DNA of 64,000 nt from Myxococcus sp. CA023 (lineage in GTDB: Bacteria; Myxococcota; Myxococcia; Myxococcales; Myxococcaceae): NCBI RefSeq assembly GCF_010998615.1, contig NZ_JAAEAH010000013.1:62001-126000 (forward strand). Direction: 5' to 3'. The notes below the pieces were generated by a model. That model saw only the letters and a list, made by a program, of their open reading frames with translations. It did not search any database and was not told where the DNA came from. Made by a program: the position numbers and the translations under genes. This document shows positions 50,763 to 59,080 of the stretch, piece after piece. Positions within the stretch are counted from its first letter, which is position 1. Each line of letters starts with the position of its first letter.

Positions 50763-50964
50763 GTCCCCCGGTGCCCGTGCGCAGCTTCGTGTCTTCGTGA
50801 GTTGACACGCGCTTGAGCCGGTCTTGATGGATTCGAGATGTCTGTGATTGCGTTGCCAGGGGGATTCACCGCTTCCCCCGGCAGCGATGCGGGCGGAGCG
50901 CGGAGCCGACGCTGGTTCGCGGCGGCGCCCGACACCGCGATGTCAGTGGCGTGAGTTAAAGAGA

Positions 50965-51048
50965 ATGTCGCGGCAGATGAGCCTCTTCCAGGGACCTCGT
51001 GAAGAAACAGAAAAACTCGCTCTTGCGGATAAAATGAAACCCACGTAA
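50965..51048 (+). CDS. Possible 27-residue small ORF upstream of radical SAM gene
   Basis: ATG 50965 to TAA 51048 encodes MSRQMSLFQGP followed by a charged, helix-prone PREETEKLALADKM segment and KPT. A weak purine run (AAAGAGA) precedes the ATG. Codon use is much more A-rich than in any surrounding gene. It could be a small peptide, a leader, or chance. It has no Cys and no typical core motif of a modified peptide. Confidence 0.2.
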   Translation: MSRQMSLFQGPREETEKLALADKMKPT

Positions 51049-51051
51049 CAT
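51023..51051 (+). promoter_or_regulatory. Candidate sigma-70-type promoter for the radical SAM-Nudix-membrane protein genes
   Basis: TTGCGG (51023-51028) and TAACAT (51046-51051) are separated by 17 bases inside the A-rich stretch. The first match is 4/6 and the second 4/6 to consensus. The start codon of the next gene is about 215 bases downstream. Confidence 0.3.
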
Positions 51052-51273
51052 CCCTGTGACGTCAGCGTAGGCTGGCTCTTCTATTTCAAGAAGTCATGAG
51101 GGAGATCCCCGGGAGATTCGGGGGCACTGCTGGGTGGATGTGACTGTACCCGTGCCCAAGGCGGCATGGGCGTCCTCCTGGGTGTGGTGTGTCTTTCGAT
51201 TGGGCGGCTCAGATTCATCAACCAAGGCTCTGCGGCCCATTGCCGGCTGCGGGGCTGTTCTTAATTCTTCGCC

Positions 51274-52272
51274 ATGTCCGCACGCATCAGAGAGCGTCAG
51301 GAGAGCTGGGGCACCATCATCTACGACAACCTCCGCGATGAGTTCTCGGCGAAGGTGTTCGAGGGCTGCGTGCCTGTGCCGCGGAGTCCCATCGGTTGTG
51401 GATGGCTGGTCACCGCGCCGTGCAACCTCAAGTGTATCCACTGCTACGGGAACGTCGAGGACCTGCCGTCGAAGCGGCTCTCCACGCCCCAGCAGCTCAA
51501 GGTGGCCGATGAGATCATTCGCGCGGGAATCATGCGACAGATTCTCTCCGGCGGTGAGCCGTTGATGCGTCGAGACACGCTGAACGTCATCGACAAGCTC
51601 ACGGACCATGGTGTCGCCACCATCCTCGGCACCAACGGCACCTTCCTGACGCCACAGATGATGAAGACGGTGTCTCGCTGCACGCGCGTGGAAATCAGCC
51701 TCGATTCCATGGACGAGCGGGTCAACAACGAGATTCGCCCCAGCCGCAACGCCAAGGGTAACACCTACCAGGAGACGCTCCGGGCCATGGGCCTGTGCGT
51801 GGACAATGGCGTGGCGCCGCGAATCCTGACCTGTCTCAACCGCCACAACAGCCAGCATGTCGAGGAACTGGCCCAGTTCATCTACGAGCGGGGCATCCGC
51901 GACTGGGCCATCTCCTGGACGCTCTCCGCCGGTCGCGCCTATCACATCTACGGCGAGTTGATGCCCGAGGAGACGTCGCATGTCACCGCGGCCGTGGAGC
52001 GGCTGCGGGAGCGCTACCCGGACATGCAGATTCGCCTGTCGGACCGCACCGTCAACTACAGCCGCTACTACTTCCTCATCTGGCCAGACGGCATCATGGG
52101 CACCGAGGAAATCGTCACCGGCAAGAAGCTCTTCTTCAGCTCGTTGGTGACGGGCTCCGTCCAGGACGGTTGGAAGCAAGAGAACTACGACCTGGACGCA
52201 CACTTCCGGAAGTGGGTGGGGGACCGCATCGAGGTCATTCCCATGGAAGGCCGGAAGCCCCTGGTCGCATAG
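51274..52272 (+). CDS. Radical SAM protein, function unknown
   Basis: The protein has 332 residues. The [4Fe-4S]/SAM motif CxxxCxxC is at Cys50, Cys54 and Cys57 (CNLKCIHCY). GGEP (93-96) contacts the SAM amino group, and the LGTNGTFL and ISLDSMD strands follow the usual (beta/alpha)6 barrel order. The layout resembles the PqqE/AlbA/MoaA-like branch, but I see no SPASM or twitch cysteine cluster in the C-terminal third, so no auxiliary iron-sulfur site is expected. Its substrate is unknown. No good Shine-Dalgarno precedes ATG 51274 (an AT-rich TTAATT lies at 51261). The Nudix gene starts 12 bases after its stop, suggesting one operon. Confidence 0.85.
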   Translation: MSARIRERQESWGTIIYDNLRDEFSAKVFEGCVPVPRSPIGCGWLVTAPCNLKCIHCYGNVEDLPSKRLSTPQQLKVADEIIRAGIMRQILSGGEPLMRRDTLNVIDKLTDHGVATILGTNGTFLTPQMMKTVSRCTRVEISLDSMDERVNNEIRPSRNAKGNTYQETLRAMGLCVDNGVAPRILTCLNRHNSQHVEELAQFIYERGIRDWAISWTLSAGRAYHIYGELMPEETSHVTAAVERLRERYPDMQIRLSDRTVNYSRYYFLIWPDGIMGTEEIVTGKKLFFSSLVTGSVQDGWKQENYDLDAHFRKWVGDRIEVIPMEGRKPLVA

Positions 52273-52284
52273 GATGTCCGTGAC

Positions 52285-52803
52285 ATGGAGCTGATTGACG
52301 TCATCGACACCCAGGGGCAGGTGGTGGGGAGCGCGCCCCGCGACCAGATCTACGGCCAGAAGCTGCCCCATCGCATCGTGCATGTGATGGTGGAGCGCGA
52401 CGGCAAGGTCTTCCTGCAGCGGCGCTCCCGGCACATGACCTTCATGCCCGGCCACCTGTGCACGTCCGCGGGAGGCCACGTGAGCGCGGGCGAGGCGCCC
52501 CTGGAGGCCGCCCAGCGGGAGCTCCTAGAGGAGCTGGGCTTGGAGGGGCCACTGGTGCCCGTGGCCGAGTTCGTCTTTGACGATGGGCACCACCGGCGCA
52601 TCTTCCTCTACCGCGCCCGAATGGAAGGCCCGCTGCGCTTCTCCGAGCGGGAGGTGGATGGGGGCATGTTCCTGGCGCCGGAGGAGTTGGGGCGCCTGCT
52701 GGATGAGCCCTGTCATCCCCAGTTGTGGCCCTGTTTGGAGCGCCTCTTCCCCGAGCCGAGCGCCGACGCGCGGACGCGATGGAAACCGTCCTCTACTCGC
52801 TGA
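52285..52803 (+). CDS. Nudix hydrolase
   Basis: The protein has 172 residues. The Nudix box is complete: GGHVSAGEAPLEA followed by REL-EE-GL, spaced G-x5-E-x7-REU-x-EE-x-G. The N-terminal part (MELIDVID...PRDQIYGQKLPHRIVHVMV) resembles the IPP-isomerase-like/YfcD group of Nudix proteins. It should hydrolyse a nucleoside-diphosphate-linked or similar pyrophosphate; the substrate is unknown. An AGGA site lies about 10 bases before the ATG. It overlaps the next gene by 25 bases, so radical SAM, Nudix and membrane protein probably form one transcript. Confidence 0.88.
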   Translation: MELIDVIDTQGQVVGSAPRDQIYGQKLPHRIVHVMVERDGKVFLQRRSRHMTFMPGHLCTSAGGHVSAGEAPLEAAQRELLEELGLEGPLVPVAEFVFDDGHHRRIFLYRARMEGPLRFSEREVDGGMFLAPEELGRLLDEPCHPQLWPCLERLFPEPSADARTRWKPSSTR

Positions 52804-53663
52804 CGTCCGTCCTGTTGCGGTCGGGAAACAGCGTCTTCGACCGGCTCAGCTACGGGCTCCGCCGCCAGTCCATCCTCGTCCTCAACTTCGCCAACAACTT
52901 CGTCCCGTTCCTCTTGCTGGCGGCGCTGACGCCGCTGCTGCCCATGACGGACAGGGCGGGGTGGGCGCTCTATGGCAACGCGAGGCTCGCGCTGTTCGCG
53001 GTGAGCGTCCAGGGGGTGGCCTTCGCCTTCTCCTACGGCTTCCGGCACCTCACGGTCGCCCGGGTGAACATCGCCTCGCGCATCGGGGATGTGCTCATCC
53101 CCCTGGCGCTCATGCTGTCCGGCCGCACGGTGCACTGGACCGAGTATCTGTTCGCCCTCGCCGTGTCCGGCTGCTCGTTGCTGGCCGCGGGAGGTGCCTC
53201 GGACAGCCGCCGCGCTCTGTGGCTGCCGGCGTTCTTCATTACCGTGGCCGTCCTCGTGCAGAGCCTCTGCGGGGAACTCTTCTTCCAGGGCCAGCCTTCG
53301 GGCGTGGCGTCCAACCTGGAGGTGAGCACCGCCTTGATGTTCTGGAGGAGCGCGGCCTGTCTGGTGCTGCTGCTCCTCTTCGGCGCCCGGGGGGCGCTGG
53401 GGGCGCAGTTGAGCGAGCTGGTCGTGGACGGCCGCGCACGCACCAATCTACTCGTGCGCGCCCTCTTCACCGTGGGCAATCAGGTCGCCTTCGTCATGGC
53501 GCTGGCGGCGGGAAACCGCGTCGTCGCCTGGCCCATCCTCAACTCGGTGACGCTCTTCTCCCTGGTGTTCGCCAACGCCTTCATCCAGGAGGCGCCCGCG
53601 CGACGCGAGGTGTTCGCCGTCGTGGCCATCGTCGCGTTGGCAGTGCTCAAGGCCGCGCTGTAG
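52779..53663 (+). CDS. EamA-like (drug/metabolite transporter type) multi-spanning membrane protein
   Basis: The protein has about 294 residues and eight to ten hydrophobic segments spread over its whole length, the size and pattern of EamA/DMT permeases. Substrate and direction of transport cannot be told. ATG 52779 begins METVLYSLTS; frames further upstream lie inside the Nudix gene and add only charged residues. Its end overlaps the convergent GMC oxidoreductase gene by 17 bases. An A/V/L-rich stretch closes the protein. Confidence 0.7.
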   Translation: METVLYSLTSVLLRSGNSVFDRLSYGLRRQSILVLNFANNFVPFLLLAALTPLLPMTDRAGWALYGNARLALFAVSVQGVAFAFSYGFRHLTVARVNIASRIGDVLIPLALMLSGRTVHWTEYLFALAVSGCSLLAAGGASDSRRALWLPAFFITVAVLVQSLCGELFFQGQPSGVASNLEVSTALMFWRSAACLVLLLLFGARGALGAQLSELVVDGRARTNLLVRALFTVGNQVAFVMALAAGNRVVAWPILNSVTLFSLVFANAFIQEAPARREVFAVVAIVALAVLKAAL

Positions 53664-55218
53664 TTCGTGACGACGCCAGGTCCGGCAGCACCTGGTCCGC
53701 GAAGCGCAGCGAGAGGGCGGTGAGCGTCAGCGTCGGGTTGATGGCGCCGTTGTTCGGGAAATTGCCGTTGGTGAGGGCGAACAGGTTCTTCGTTCCGAAG
53801 ACGAGGTGCCTCCCGTCCACGACGCCCGAGTCCGGCCCCTGGCCGAAGCGCGCCGTGCCCACCGAGTGGTCCGCCCTGCGAATCACGCCCGAAACCCAGA
53901 CCTCCGACTCGCGGCAACCCGCGGTCTTCATCACCTGCATCAAGGTGTCGGTCATCCACTGCCAGCGCGCGGCGAACCCCGAATCCACCGCGTAGTGAAT
54001 CTCCACCTGGCGCTCGCCCGGCTTGCCCGTGAAGCGCAGGCGGTTCTCTGCCTGGGGGAACTCCTCGATGAAGCCATGGAGGTTGAGCCGGCTCTCCCGG
54101 GCGAAGGAGGCGATGTACTCGGGCGCCAGTTGCTCCTGGCGGACCCAGGCCTGCAGGTCCGGCTCCTCCGGGTACTCGGAGAAGATCATCTTCCCGGCGG
54201 CCTGCTGCTCCGGCGTGTCGAAGTGCCGTGAGAAGAGGGCGGGCATGGGGACTTCGCGCCCGTTGAACTCCCGGGGGGGCTTCGCCAGCTTGCCCTCGAG
54301 CTTCAGCATCGGGTGGGTAATCAGGTAGCGCCCGAGCGTGGGCAGGCGCTGCTCATCGAAGCCCGAGTGCCACAGCAGCTTGGGCGTCTCCAGGGCACCC
54401 GCGGCCACCAGCACGGCGTCCGCGTCCAGCGTGGCAGTCTCGCCCTCGGCGGTGCGGTAGGTGACGCCCTGGGCCACCTCTCCCGCCATGCGCACGGCCA
54501 GCACCGGGCTGCTCGCGAGCAACCGGAAGCCCGGGTGGGACTCCATGTCCGCCAGCAGCAGGGTGGGGTCGAAGCGCGCGCCCATCGGGCAATACCGGCA
54601 CGTGCCAAACGTCATGCACGGGCCGCCCACGCCCTCGCCGCCGGGGCCTCTGCGCGACATGGGAATGTGGTCATAGGTGATGCCTAGCGCCTTCAGGGCG
54701 TGGCGCACCGGCTCCGACTCGATGGGATACGGCGGGCTGTTCCACTTGTAGGGCTGCGAGCGCCAGGGCGTGGGATGTCCGTCCACGGGCGCGTTGGGAC
54801 CGGTGACGTTCAGCAGGGACTCGGCCTGGCTGTAATAGGGCTCGAGTTGGGTGTAGCTGAAGGGCCAGTCATTCCCCTTGCCGGTGCGCTTGCGCAGCTC
54901 CAGGTCCTCGGGCTGGAGGCGGGGCGTCCAGCCGCTCCAGTGCAGCGTCGACCCGCCCACCGCCATGAGCCGGCTGCCCTTGATGAGGAAATGGTCGCGC
55001 TCGGGTTGGACTCCGGGGCGGGAGTTGGCGTCACCCTGCGAGTCCTCACAGGCGTGGTAGGGCCGCACGCCCGTGGTGACGAAGTCCAGCCAGCGGCGCG
55101 AGTCCCGCATGGGCGTGCGAGGGCCGGCTTCGAACATCACCACCTCGTAGCCCCGCTCCAGCGCGGCGCGGGCGGTGATGACCGCGGCAACACCACTTCC
55201 GACGATACACAGCCTCAT
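53647..55218 (-). CDS. GMC-family FAD oxidoreductase (gluconate 2-dehydrogenase large-subunit-like)
   Basis: The protein has 523 residues. It has an N-terminal FAD fold CIVGSGVAAVIT (third Gly of GxGxxG replaced by Ala) followed by VVMFEAGP. The GMC signature region is GGSTLHWSGWTPR, and the C-terminal catalytic part is DHSVGTARFG then NPTLTLTALSLR, corresponding to the conserved His and the FAD-binding C-terminal motif. GTCRYCPMGARFDPT in the middle holds a Cys pair often seen in the membrane-associated sugar and alcohol dehydrogenase branch. No export signal is visible; it may be carried by its partner. The partner gene begins just upstream on the same strand (30-base gap), the usual small/large-subunit arrangement. 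The electron acceptor is probably a cytochrome. Confidence 0.85.
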   Translation of the reverse strand: MRLCIVGSGVAAVITARAALERGYEVVMFEAGPRTPMRDSRRWLDFVTTGVRPYHACEDSQGDANSRPGVQPERDHFLIKGSRLMAVGGSTLHWSGWTPRLQPEDLELRKRTGKGNDWPFSYTQLEPYYSQAESLLNVTGPNAPVDGHPTPWRSQPYKWNSPPYPIESEPVRHALKALGITYDHIPMSRRGPGGEGVGGPCMTFGTCRYCPMGARFDPTLLLADMESHPGFRLLASSPVLAVRMAGEVAQGVTYRTAEGETATLDADAVLVAAGALETPKLLWHSGFDEQRLPTLGRYLITHPMLKLEGKLAKPPREFNGREVPMPALFSRHFDTPEQQAAGKMIFSEYPEEPDLQAWVRQEQLAPEYIASFARESRLNLHGFIEEFPQAENRLRFTGKPGERQVEIHYAVDSGFAARWQWMTDTLMQVMKTAGCRESEVWVSGVIRRADHSVGTARFGQGPDSGVVDGRHLVFGTKNLFALTNGNFPNNGAINPTLTLTALSLRFADQVLPDLASSRTTARP

Positions 55219-55248
55219 GTTGTCAAATCCTGTTGGCGGCCGCGCTGA

Positions 55249-55815
55249 CTACAGCTCGTCCGAGGCGTGATAGGAGCCAGACTCGTGCGGCTCGTGCCAG
55301 AGCCCGCCCATGTGGCCATTCATGTTTCCGAAGCCAAACGTCCGGAAGCCCCCGCCGACCAGCGACATGATGGCCAGTTCGCCCACCACCTTCACGCGGT
55401 GGAGCTCTGGCAGCGCCAAGAGCCATTCCACGGAGAGCTTCTCGGGCCGCTTCACCTCCGCCGCGAAGCGGGTGTAGGTGGCCAGGTACGAGGGACGCTC
55501 CTCGCATTTGAGGCGCAGATAGCCTTCCAGCAGCGCCTCGTTGAGCTGACCGTCCATTCCCACGAAGCGTGAGAGCCGGCGAGCCGTATCGAGCAGGACC
55601 TCCCGCACGTCGTCGGGGAGCGGCCCTGCGCTGTCGGGGGCGATGAGCTGGAGGGGCGCCGCTCCCGCAGTGGGAGGTATCAGCCGCGGGCGAAGCGTGC
55701 CGCAACTGGAGGCCACCACGCCGATTCCCAACCACTGCAGGAGCTGTCTGCGATTCAGCAGCGCATGCGTCAGCACAGTCTCAGAAGAGGGAGATGTTTT
55801 CACGGCGTTGTTCAT
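55249..55815 (-). CDS. Small subunit of GMC dehydrogenase (gluconate 2-dehydrogenase subunit 3-like), probable Tat-exported lipoprotein
   Basis: The protein has 188 residues. The N-terminus carries a twin Arg (NRRQLLQWLG) at about 22-31, a short hydrophobic stretch, and VVASSC, which fits a lipobox with Cys at about position 38. The mature part is alpha-helical with no known cofactor motif; it ends in Gly/His/Asn-rich GFGNMNGHMGGLWHEP. Subunit-3-type proteins carry the flavoprotein across the membrane by Tat co-export and anchor it. If the lipobox is real, this is itself an LspA substrate encoded 6 kb from the lspA gene. It is transcribed divergently from the RND pump with 97 bases between. 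Confidence 0.7.
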   Translation of the reverse strand: MNNAVKTSPSSETVLTHALLNRRQLLQWLGIGVVASSCGTLRPRLIPPTAGAAPLQLIAPDSAGPLPDDVREVLLDTARRLSRFVGMDGQLNEALLEGYLRLKCEERPSYLATYTRFAAEVKRPEKLSVEWLLALPELHRVKVVGELAIMSLVGGGFRTFGFGNMNGHMGGLWHEPHESGSYHASDEL

Positions 55816-55912
55816 GACGGCTCAGCCCTCATGCTGCCCCAGTCTTCCCAGCGGAAGCAAGGGTTGCGGACATTGCCTCGATTGCTGCTCCATGGCAAAG
55901 AGCGGAGGCGAT

Positions 55913-58900
55913 ATGTGGATCGTCCGGCTGGCGCTCCGACGCCCCTATACCTTCGTGGTGGCGGCGCTGCTGCTCGTCTTCGTGAGTGTGCAGGTCATCC
56001 GCGAATCCCCCACGGACATTCTCCCCGAGGTCGACATCCCCGTCATCAGCGTCGTCTGGAGCTATGACGGGCTGCCCGCGCAGCAGATCGAGCGGCAGAT
56101 TACCCAGTACAGTGAATACTCCCTGGCGAACAACGTGGCGAACCTGGCCCGGCAGGAAAGCCAGTCATTCGACGGTGTATCGGTCGCCCGGTTGTATCTA
56201 CACCCCGGGGCTGACGTGGCCGAGGCCATGGCCCAGGTGACGGCGTCCTCGCAATCCATCACCCGGCGGATGCCTCCGGGGACGCAGCCGCCCATCATCC
56301 TCCGGTATTCGGCCAGCAGTGTGCCCATCCTCCAGGTGTCGTTCAGCAGCGAGACGCTCACCGAGTCGCAAATCTACGACCATGTGAATCAACGCGTTCG
56401 GCCCCTGCTCGGCACGGTCCGGGGCGCGCGCATTCCCCAGCTCATGGGCGGCAAGGTCCGTCAGATGACCGTGGACCTGGACCTGGAAGCCCTCGAGGCC
56501 CATGGGTTGGCGCCGCACGACGTCGCCTCGGCGGTCTCCGCGCAGAACCTGGTCCTGCCCACGGGGAACATCAAGATGGGCGCGCACGAGTACCGCGTGA
56601 CGCTCAACAGCAGTCCGGAGACGCTCGGCGCGCTCAATGACATCCCGGTGCGCCGGGGCGATGGCCGAGTCGTGTTTCTCCGAGACGTGGCGCACGTGCA
56701 TGACGGCTTCGCGGTGCAGACGAACATCGCCCGGGAGGAGGGCCGGCGCTCCGTCATCCTGTCCGTGATGAAGACGGGGGACGCCTCGACGCTGGAGGTC
56801 GCCCGCCGCGTGCGCGTGCTGCTGCCCACCATCCAGGCCGCCGCGCCGGAGGGGTTGTCGGTGCGGTTGCTGGCGGACCAGTCCTCCTTCGTGACGACCG
56901 CCATCCACGGGCTCCTGGTTGAAGGGGTCATCGCCGCGCTGCTGACGGCGACGATGATCCTCCTGTTCCTGGGGAGCTGGCGGAGCACGCTCATCATCGC
57001 CATCTCCATTCCCTTGTCGGTGCTCGCGGCCATCCTGGTGTTGCGGGGCCTTGGGTACACGCTCGACTCGATGACACTGGGCGGGCTGGCGCTCGCGGTG
57101 GGCATCCTCGTGGATGACGCCACGGTGGAGATAGAGAACATCCACCGCAACCTGGCCATGGGGAAGCCGCTCACCCAGGCCATCCTGGATGGCGCGGAGC
57201 AGATCGCCGTACCCGCCTTCGTCGCCTCGCTCTCCATTGGCATCGTCTTCGTCTCGGTGCTCTTCCTGGAGGGGCCGGCCCGGTACCTGTTCCTGCCCAT
57301 GGGCCTGGCGGTGGGGTTCTCCGTCATGGCCTCGTATCTGCTCTCGCGCACGCTGGTGCCCACGCTCGTGCAGTTCCTGCTGCGCGCGGAGATTCAGCGG
57401 CACGGGCAGCCCCGGACGGGCTGGCTGGCGCGACTGCACCACCGGTTCGAGGAGGGCTTCGAGCGCTTCCGGGCGCGGTACGTGAGGGCGCTCCAGGGGG
57501 CCCTGGCCCGGCCGCGCCGCGTGCTGGTTTTCTTCCTGCTCGCGGTGCTGGCGGCGGTGGGGTTGATGCCCTTCGTGGGCCGCGACTTCTTTCCCACCGT
57601 GGATGCGGGCCAGCTCCGCCTTCATGTCGTGGCGCCGCCGGGGACGCGCATCGAGGAGACGGAGCGGTACCTGTCGCTCGTGGAGGACGCCGTGCGCGAG
57701 CTCATCCCCGCCGAGGACCGGGTGAGCCTGATTGACATGATGGGCATGCCGGGCGGCTACAACCTCGCGCTGACGGACACCTCCAACGTGAGCAGCGCGG
57801 ACGGGGAGGTCCTCGTGACGCTGGCTCCGAAGCGCCGCGTCCGGACGGACGCGTACGTCCGAATGTTGCGCGAGGAGTTGCCGCGGCGCTTCCCCGAGCT
57901 CACGTTCTACTTCCAGCCCGCGGACATCGTGACGCAGATTCTCAACTTCGGGCTGCCGTCGCCCATTGACGTGCAGGTCTCCGGCTCCCAACGCGAGGCC
58001 ACCTATGCCATCGCGCGCAAGCTCGAGGCGGAGCTGGGGCAGGTCCGCGGCGCGGTGGACGTGCGCCTGTCCCAGGTAGTGAACGCGCCTCGGCTGCACT
58101 TCGAGGTGGACCGGGTCCGCTCCAGCGCGGTGGGGCTCACGCAGCGGGACGTGGCCAACAACGTGCTGCTCACCGTGTCATCCAGCTCGCAGGTGAGCCC
58201 CAGCTTCTGGATCGACCCGAAGACGGGGAACAGCTATCCCGTGTCGGTGCGCGTACCGGAGACGCGGGTGTCCTCGGTGGAGGACCTGACGCGGATGGCG
58301 CTGCCCACCCGGGAGGGACCCCAGCTCCTGGGCGACCTCACCCGGGTGCAGCGCGAGTGGACGCCCGTCTTCGTCACCCACGCGGACATCCAGCCCACCT
58401 TCAACGTCCGCGCGGACGTCCAGGACACGGACCTGGGCAGCGTGGCGTCGCGGCTGGAGCGGATTGTCGACCGCTACCGAGAGGAGCTGCCGCCGGGCTC
58501 GCGCATCCAGGTGCGTGGGCAGGTGGAGAGCATGCGCACCAGCTTCGACCGGCTGCTGTTGGGCCTGCTGTTCGCGGCGGTGCTCGTCTATGCGCTGATG
58601 GTGGTCAACTTCCAGTCCTGGCTGGACCCCTTCATCATCATCACCGCGCTGCCCGGGGCGGTGGTGGGCATGGTGGTTTCGCTGTTCGCCACGCAGACGC
58701 CGTTCAGCATTCCCTCGTTGATGGGCGCCATCATGAGCGTGGGCGTGGCCACGGCGAACTCCGTGCTGGTGGTGTCCTTCGCCAACGAGCAGCTCGCGCT
58801 CGGCGCGAGCGCGGCGGAGGCGGCGCTCGAAGCGGGGCGGGTGCGGGTGCGCCCCGTGTTGATGACGGCGCTGGCCATGGGCCTCGGCATGCTCCCCATG

Positions 58901-59080
58901 TCCCTGAACCTGGGCGAGGGCGGCGAGCAGAACGCCGCGCTCGGTTGCGCCGTCATTGGCGGCCTCGTGGGCGCTACGGTAGCGACCCTGTTCTTCGTTC
59001 CCGTCGTCTACAGTCTGATGCAGGCGCGGCGGGCTGTCCGCGCGGCGGCCCCTGAACTCGAGCCCTCGGTGACAGCGTGA
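55913..59080 (+). CDS. RND-family efflux pump inner-membrane protein
   Basis: The protein has about 1,055 residues, the normal RND size. The N-terminus (MWIVRLALRRPYTFVV) runs into TM1, followed by the large periplasmic loop. A second TM cluster contains GILVDDATVEIEN (TM4 with the paired Asp of the proton relay), then TM5/6 with LFLEGPARYLFLPM, a second periplasmic loop and a second TM half ending in FFVPVVYSLM. ATG 55913 has GGAGG at 55904-55908; an ATG seven codons earlier (55892) is possible, and the longer open frame upstream overlaps the divergent gene. The adaptor gene follows with a GTGA overlap. Pump before adaptor is the less common order, and no TolC-like gene is here. Substrate unknown. 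Confidence 0.92.
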   Translation: MWIVRLALRRPYTFVVAALLLVFVSVQVIRESPTDILPEVDIPVISVVWSYDGLPAQQIERQITQYSEYSLANNVANLARQESQSFDGVSVARLYLHPGADVAEAMAQVTASSQSITRRMPPGTQPPIILRYSASSVPILQVSFSSETLTESQIYDHVNQRVRPLLGTVRGARIPQLMGGKVRQMTVDLDLEALEAHGLAPHDVASAVSAQNLVLPTGNIKMGAHEYRVTLNSSPETLGALNDIPVRRGDGRVVFLRDVAHVHDGFAVQTNIAREEGRRSVILSVMKTGDASTLEVARRVRVLLPTIQAAAPEGLSVRLLADQSSFVTTAIHGLLVEGVIAALLTATMILLFLGSWRSTLIIAISIPLSVLAAILVLRGLGYTLDSMTLGGLALAVGILVDDATVEIENIHRNLAMGKPLTQAILDGAEQIAVPAFVASLSIGIVFVSVLFLEGPARYLFLPMGLAVGFSVMASYLLSRTLVPTLVQFLLRAEIQRHGQPRTGWLARLHHRFEEGFERFRARYVRALQGALARPRRVLVFFLLAVLAAVGLMPFVGRDFFPTVDAGQLRLHVVAPPGTRIEETERYLSLVEDAVRELIPAEDRVSLIDMMGMPGGYNLALTDTSNVSSADGEVLVTLAPKRRVRTDAYVRMLREELPRRFPELTFYFQPADIVTQILNFGLPSPIDVQVSGSQREATYAIARKLEAELGQVRGAVDVRLSQVVNAPRLHFEVDRVRSSAVGLTQRDVANNVLLTVSSSSQVSPSFWIDPKTGNSYPVSVRVPETRVSSVEDLTRMALPTREGPQLLGDLTRVQREWTPVFVTHADIQPTFNVRADVQDTDLGSVASRLERIVDRYREELPPGSRIQVRGQVESMRTSFDRLLLGLLFAAVLVYALMVVNFQSWLDPFIIITALPGAVVGMVVSLFATQTPFSIPSLMGAIMSVGVATANSVLVVSFANEQLALGASAAEAALEAGRVRVRPVLMTALAMGLGMLPMSLNLGEGGEQNAALGCAVIGGLVGATVATLFFVPVVYSLMQARRAVRAAAPELEPSVTA

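Larger units (their letters stand above)
50763..51273. other. 511-bp stretch without a convincing gene; leader/promoter region of the radical SAM operon
   Basis: There is no conserved ORF. The middle (about 50955-51055) is clearly poorer in G+C than anything else in the window, with A-rich runs. It holds a possible 27-codon ORF and a sigma-70-like promoter, both listed separately. The right part (51060-51273) is non-coding in all frames as far as I can judge and would be a long 5' leader if transcription starts near 51058. Confidence 0.6.

Noticed and set aside
50763-51273. CRISPR array, tRNA or riboswitch in the non-coding gap
   Set aside because: I saw no spaced direct repeats, no tRNA cloverleaf and no recognisable riboswitch core here or elsewhere in the window.
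51134-51565. ORF of 143 codons overlapping the radical SAM start
   Set aside because: It runs out of frame through the radical SAM gene and has no family features.
56198-58099. Minus-strand ORF of 633 codons opposite the RND pump
   Set aside because: His/Arg/Gln-rich shadow frame with no membrane segments; the plus strand is a full RND protein.
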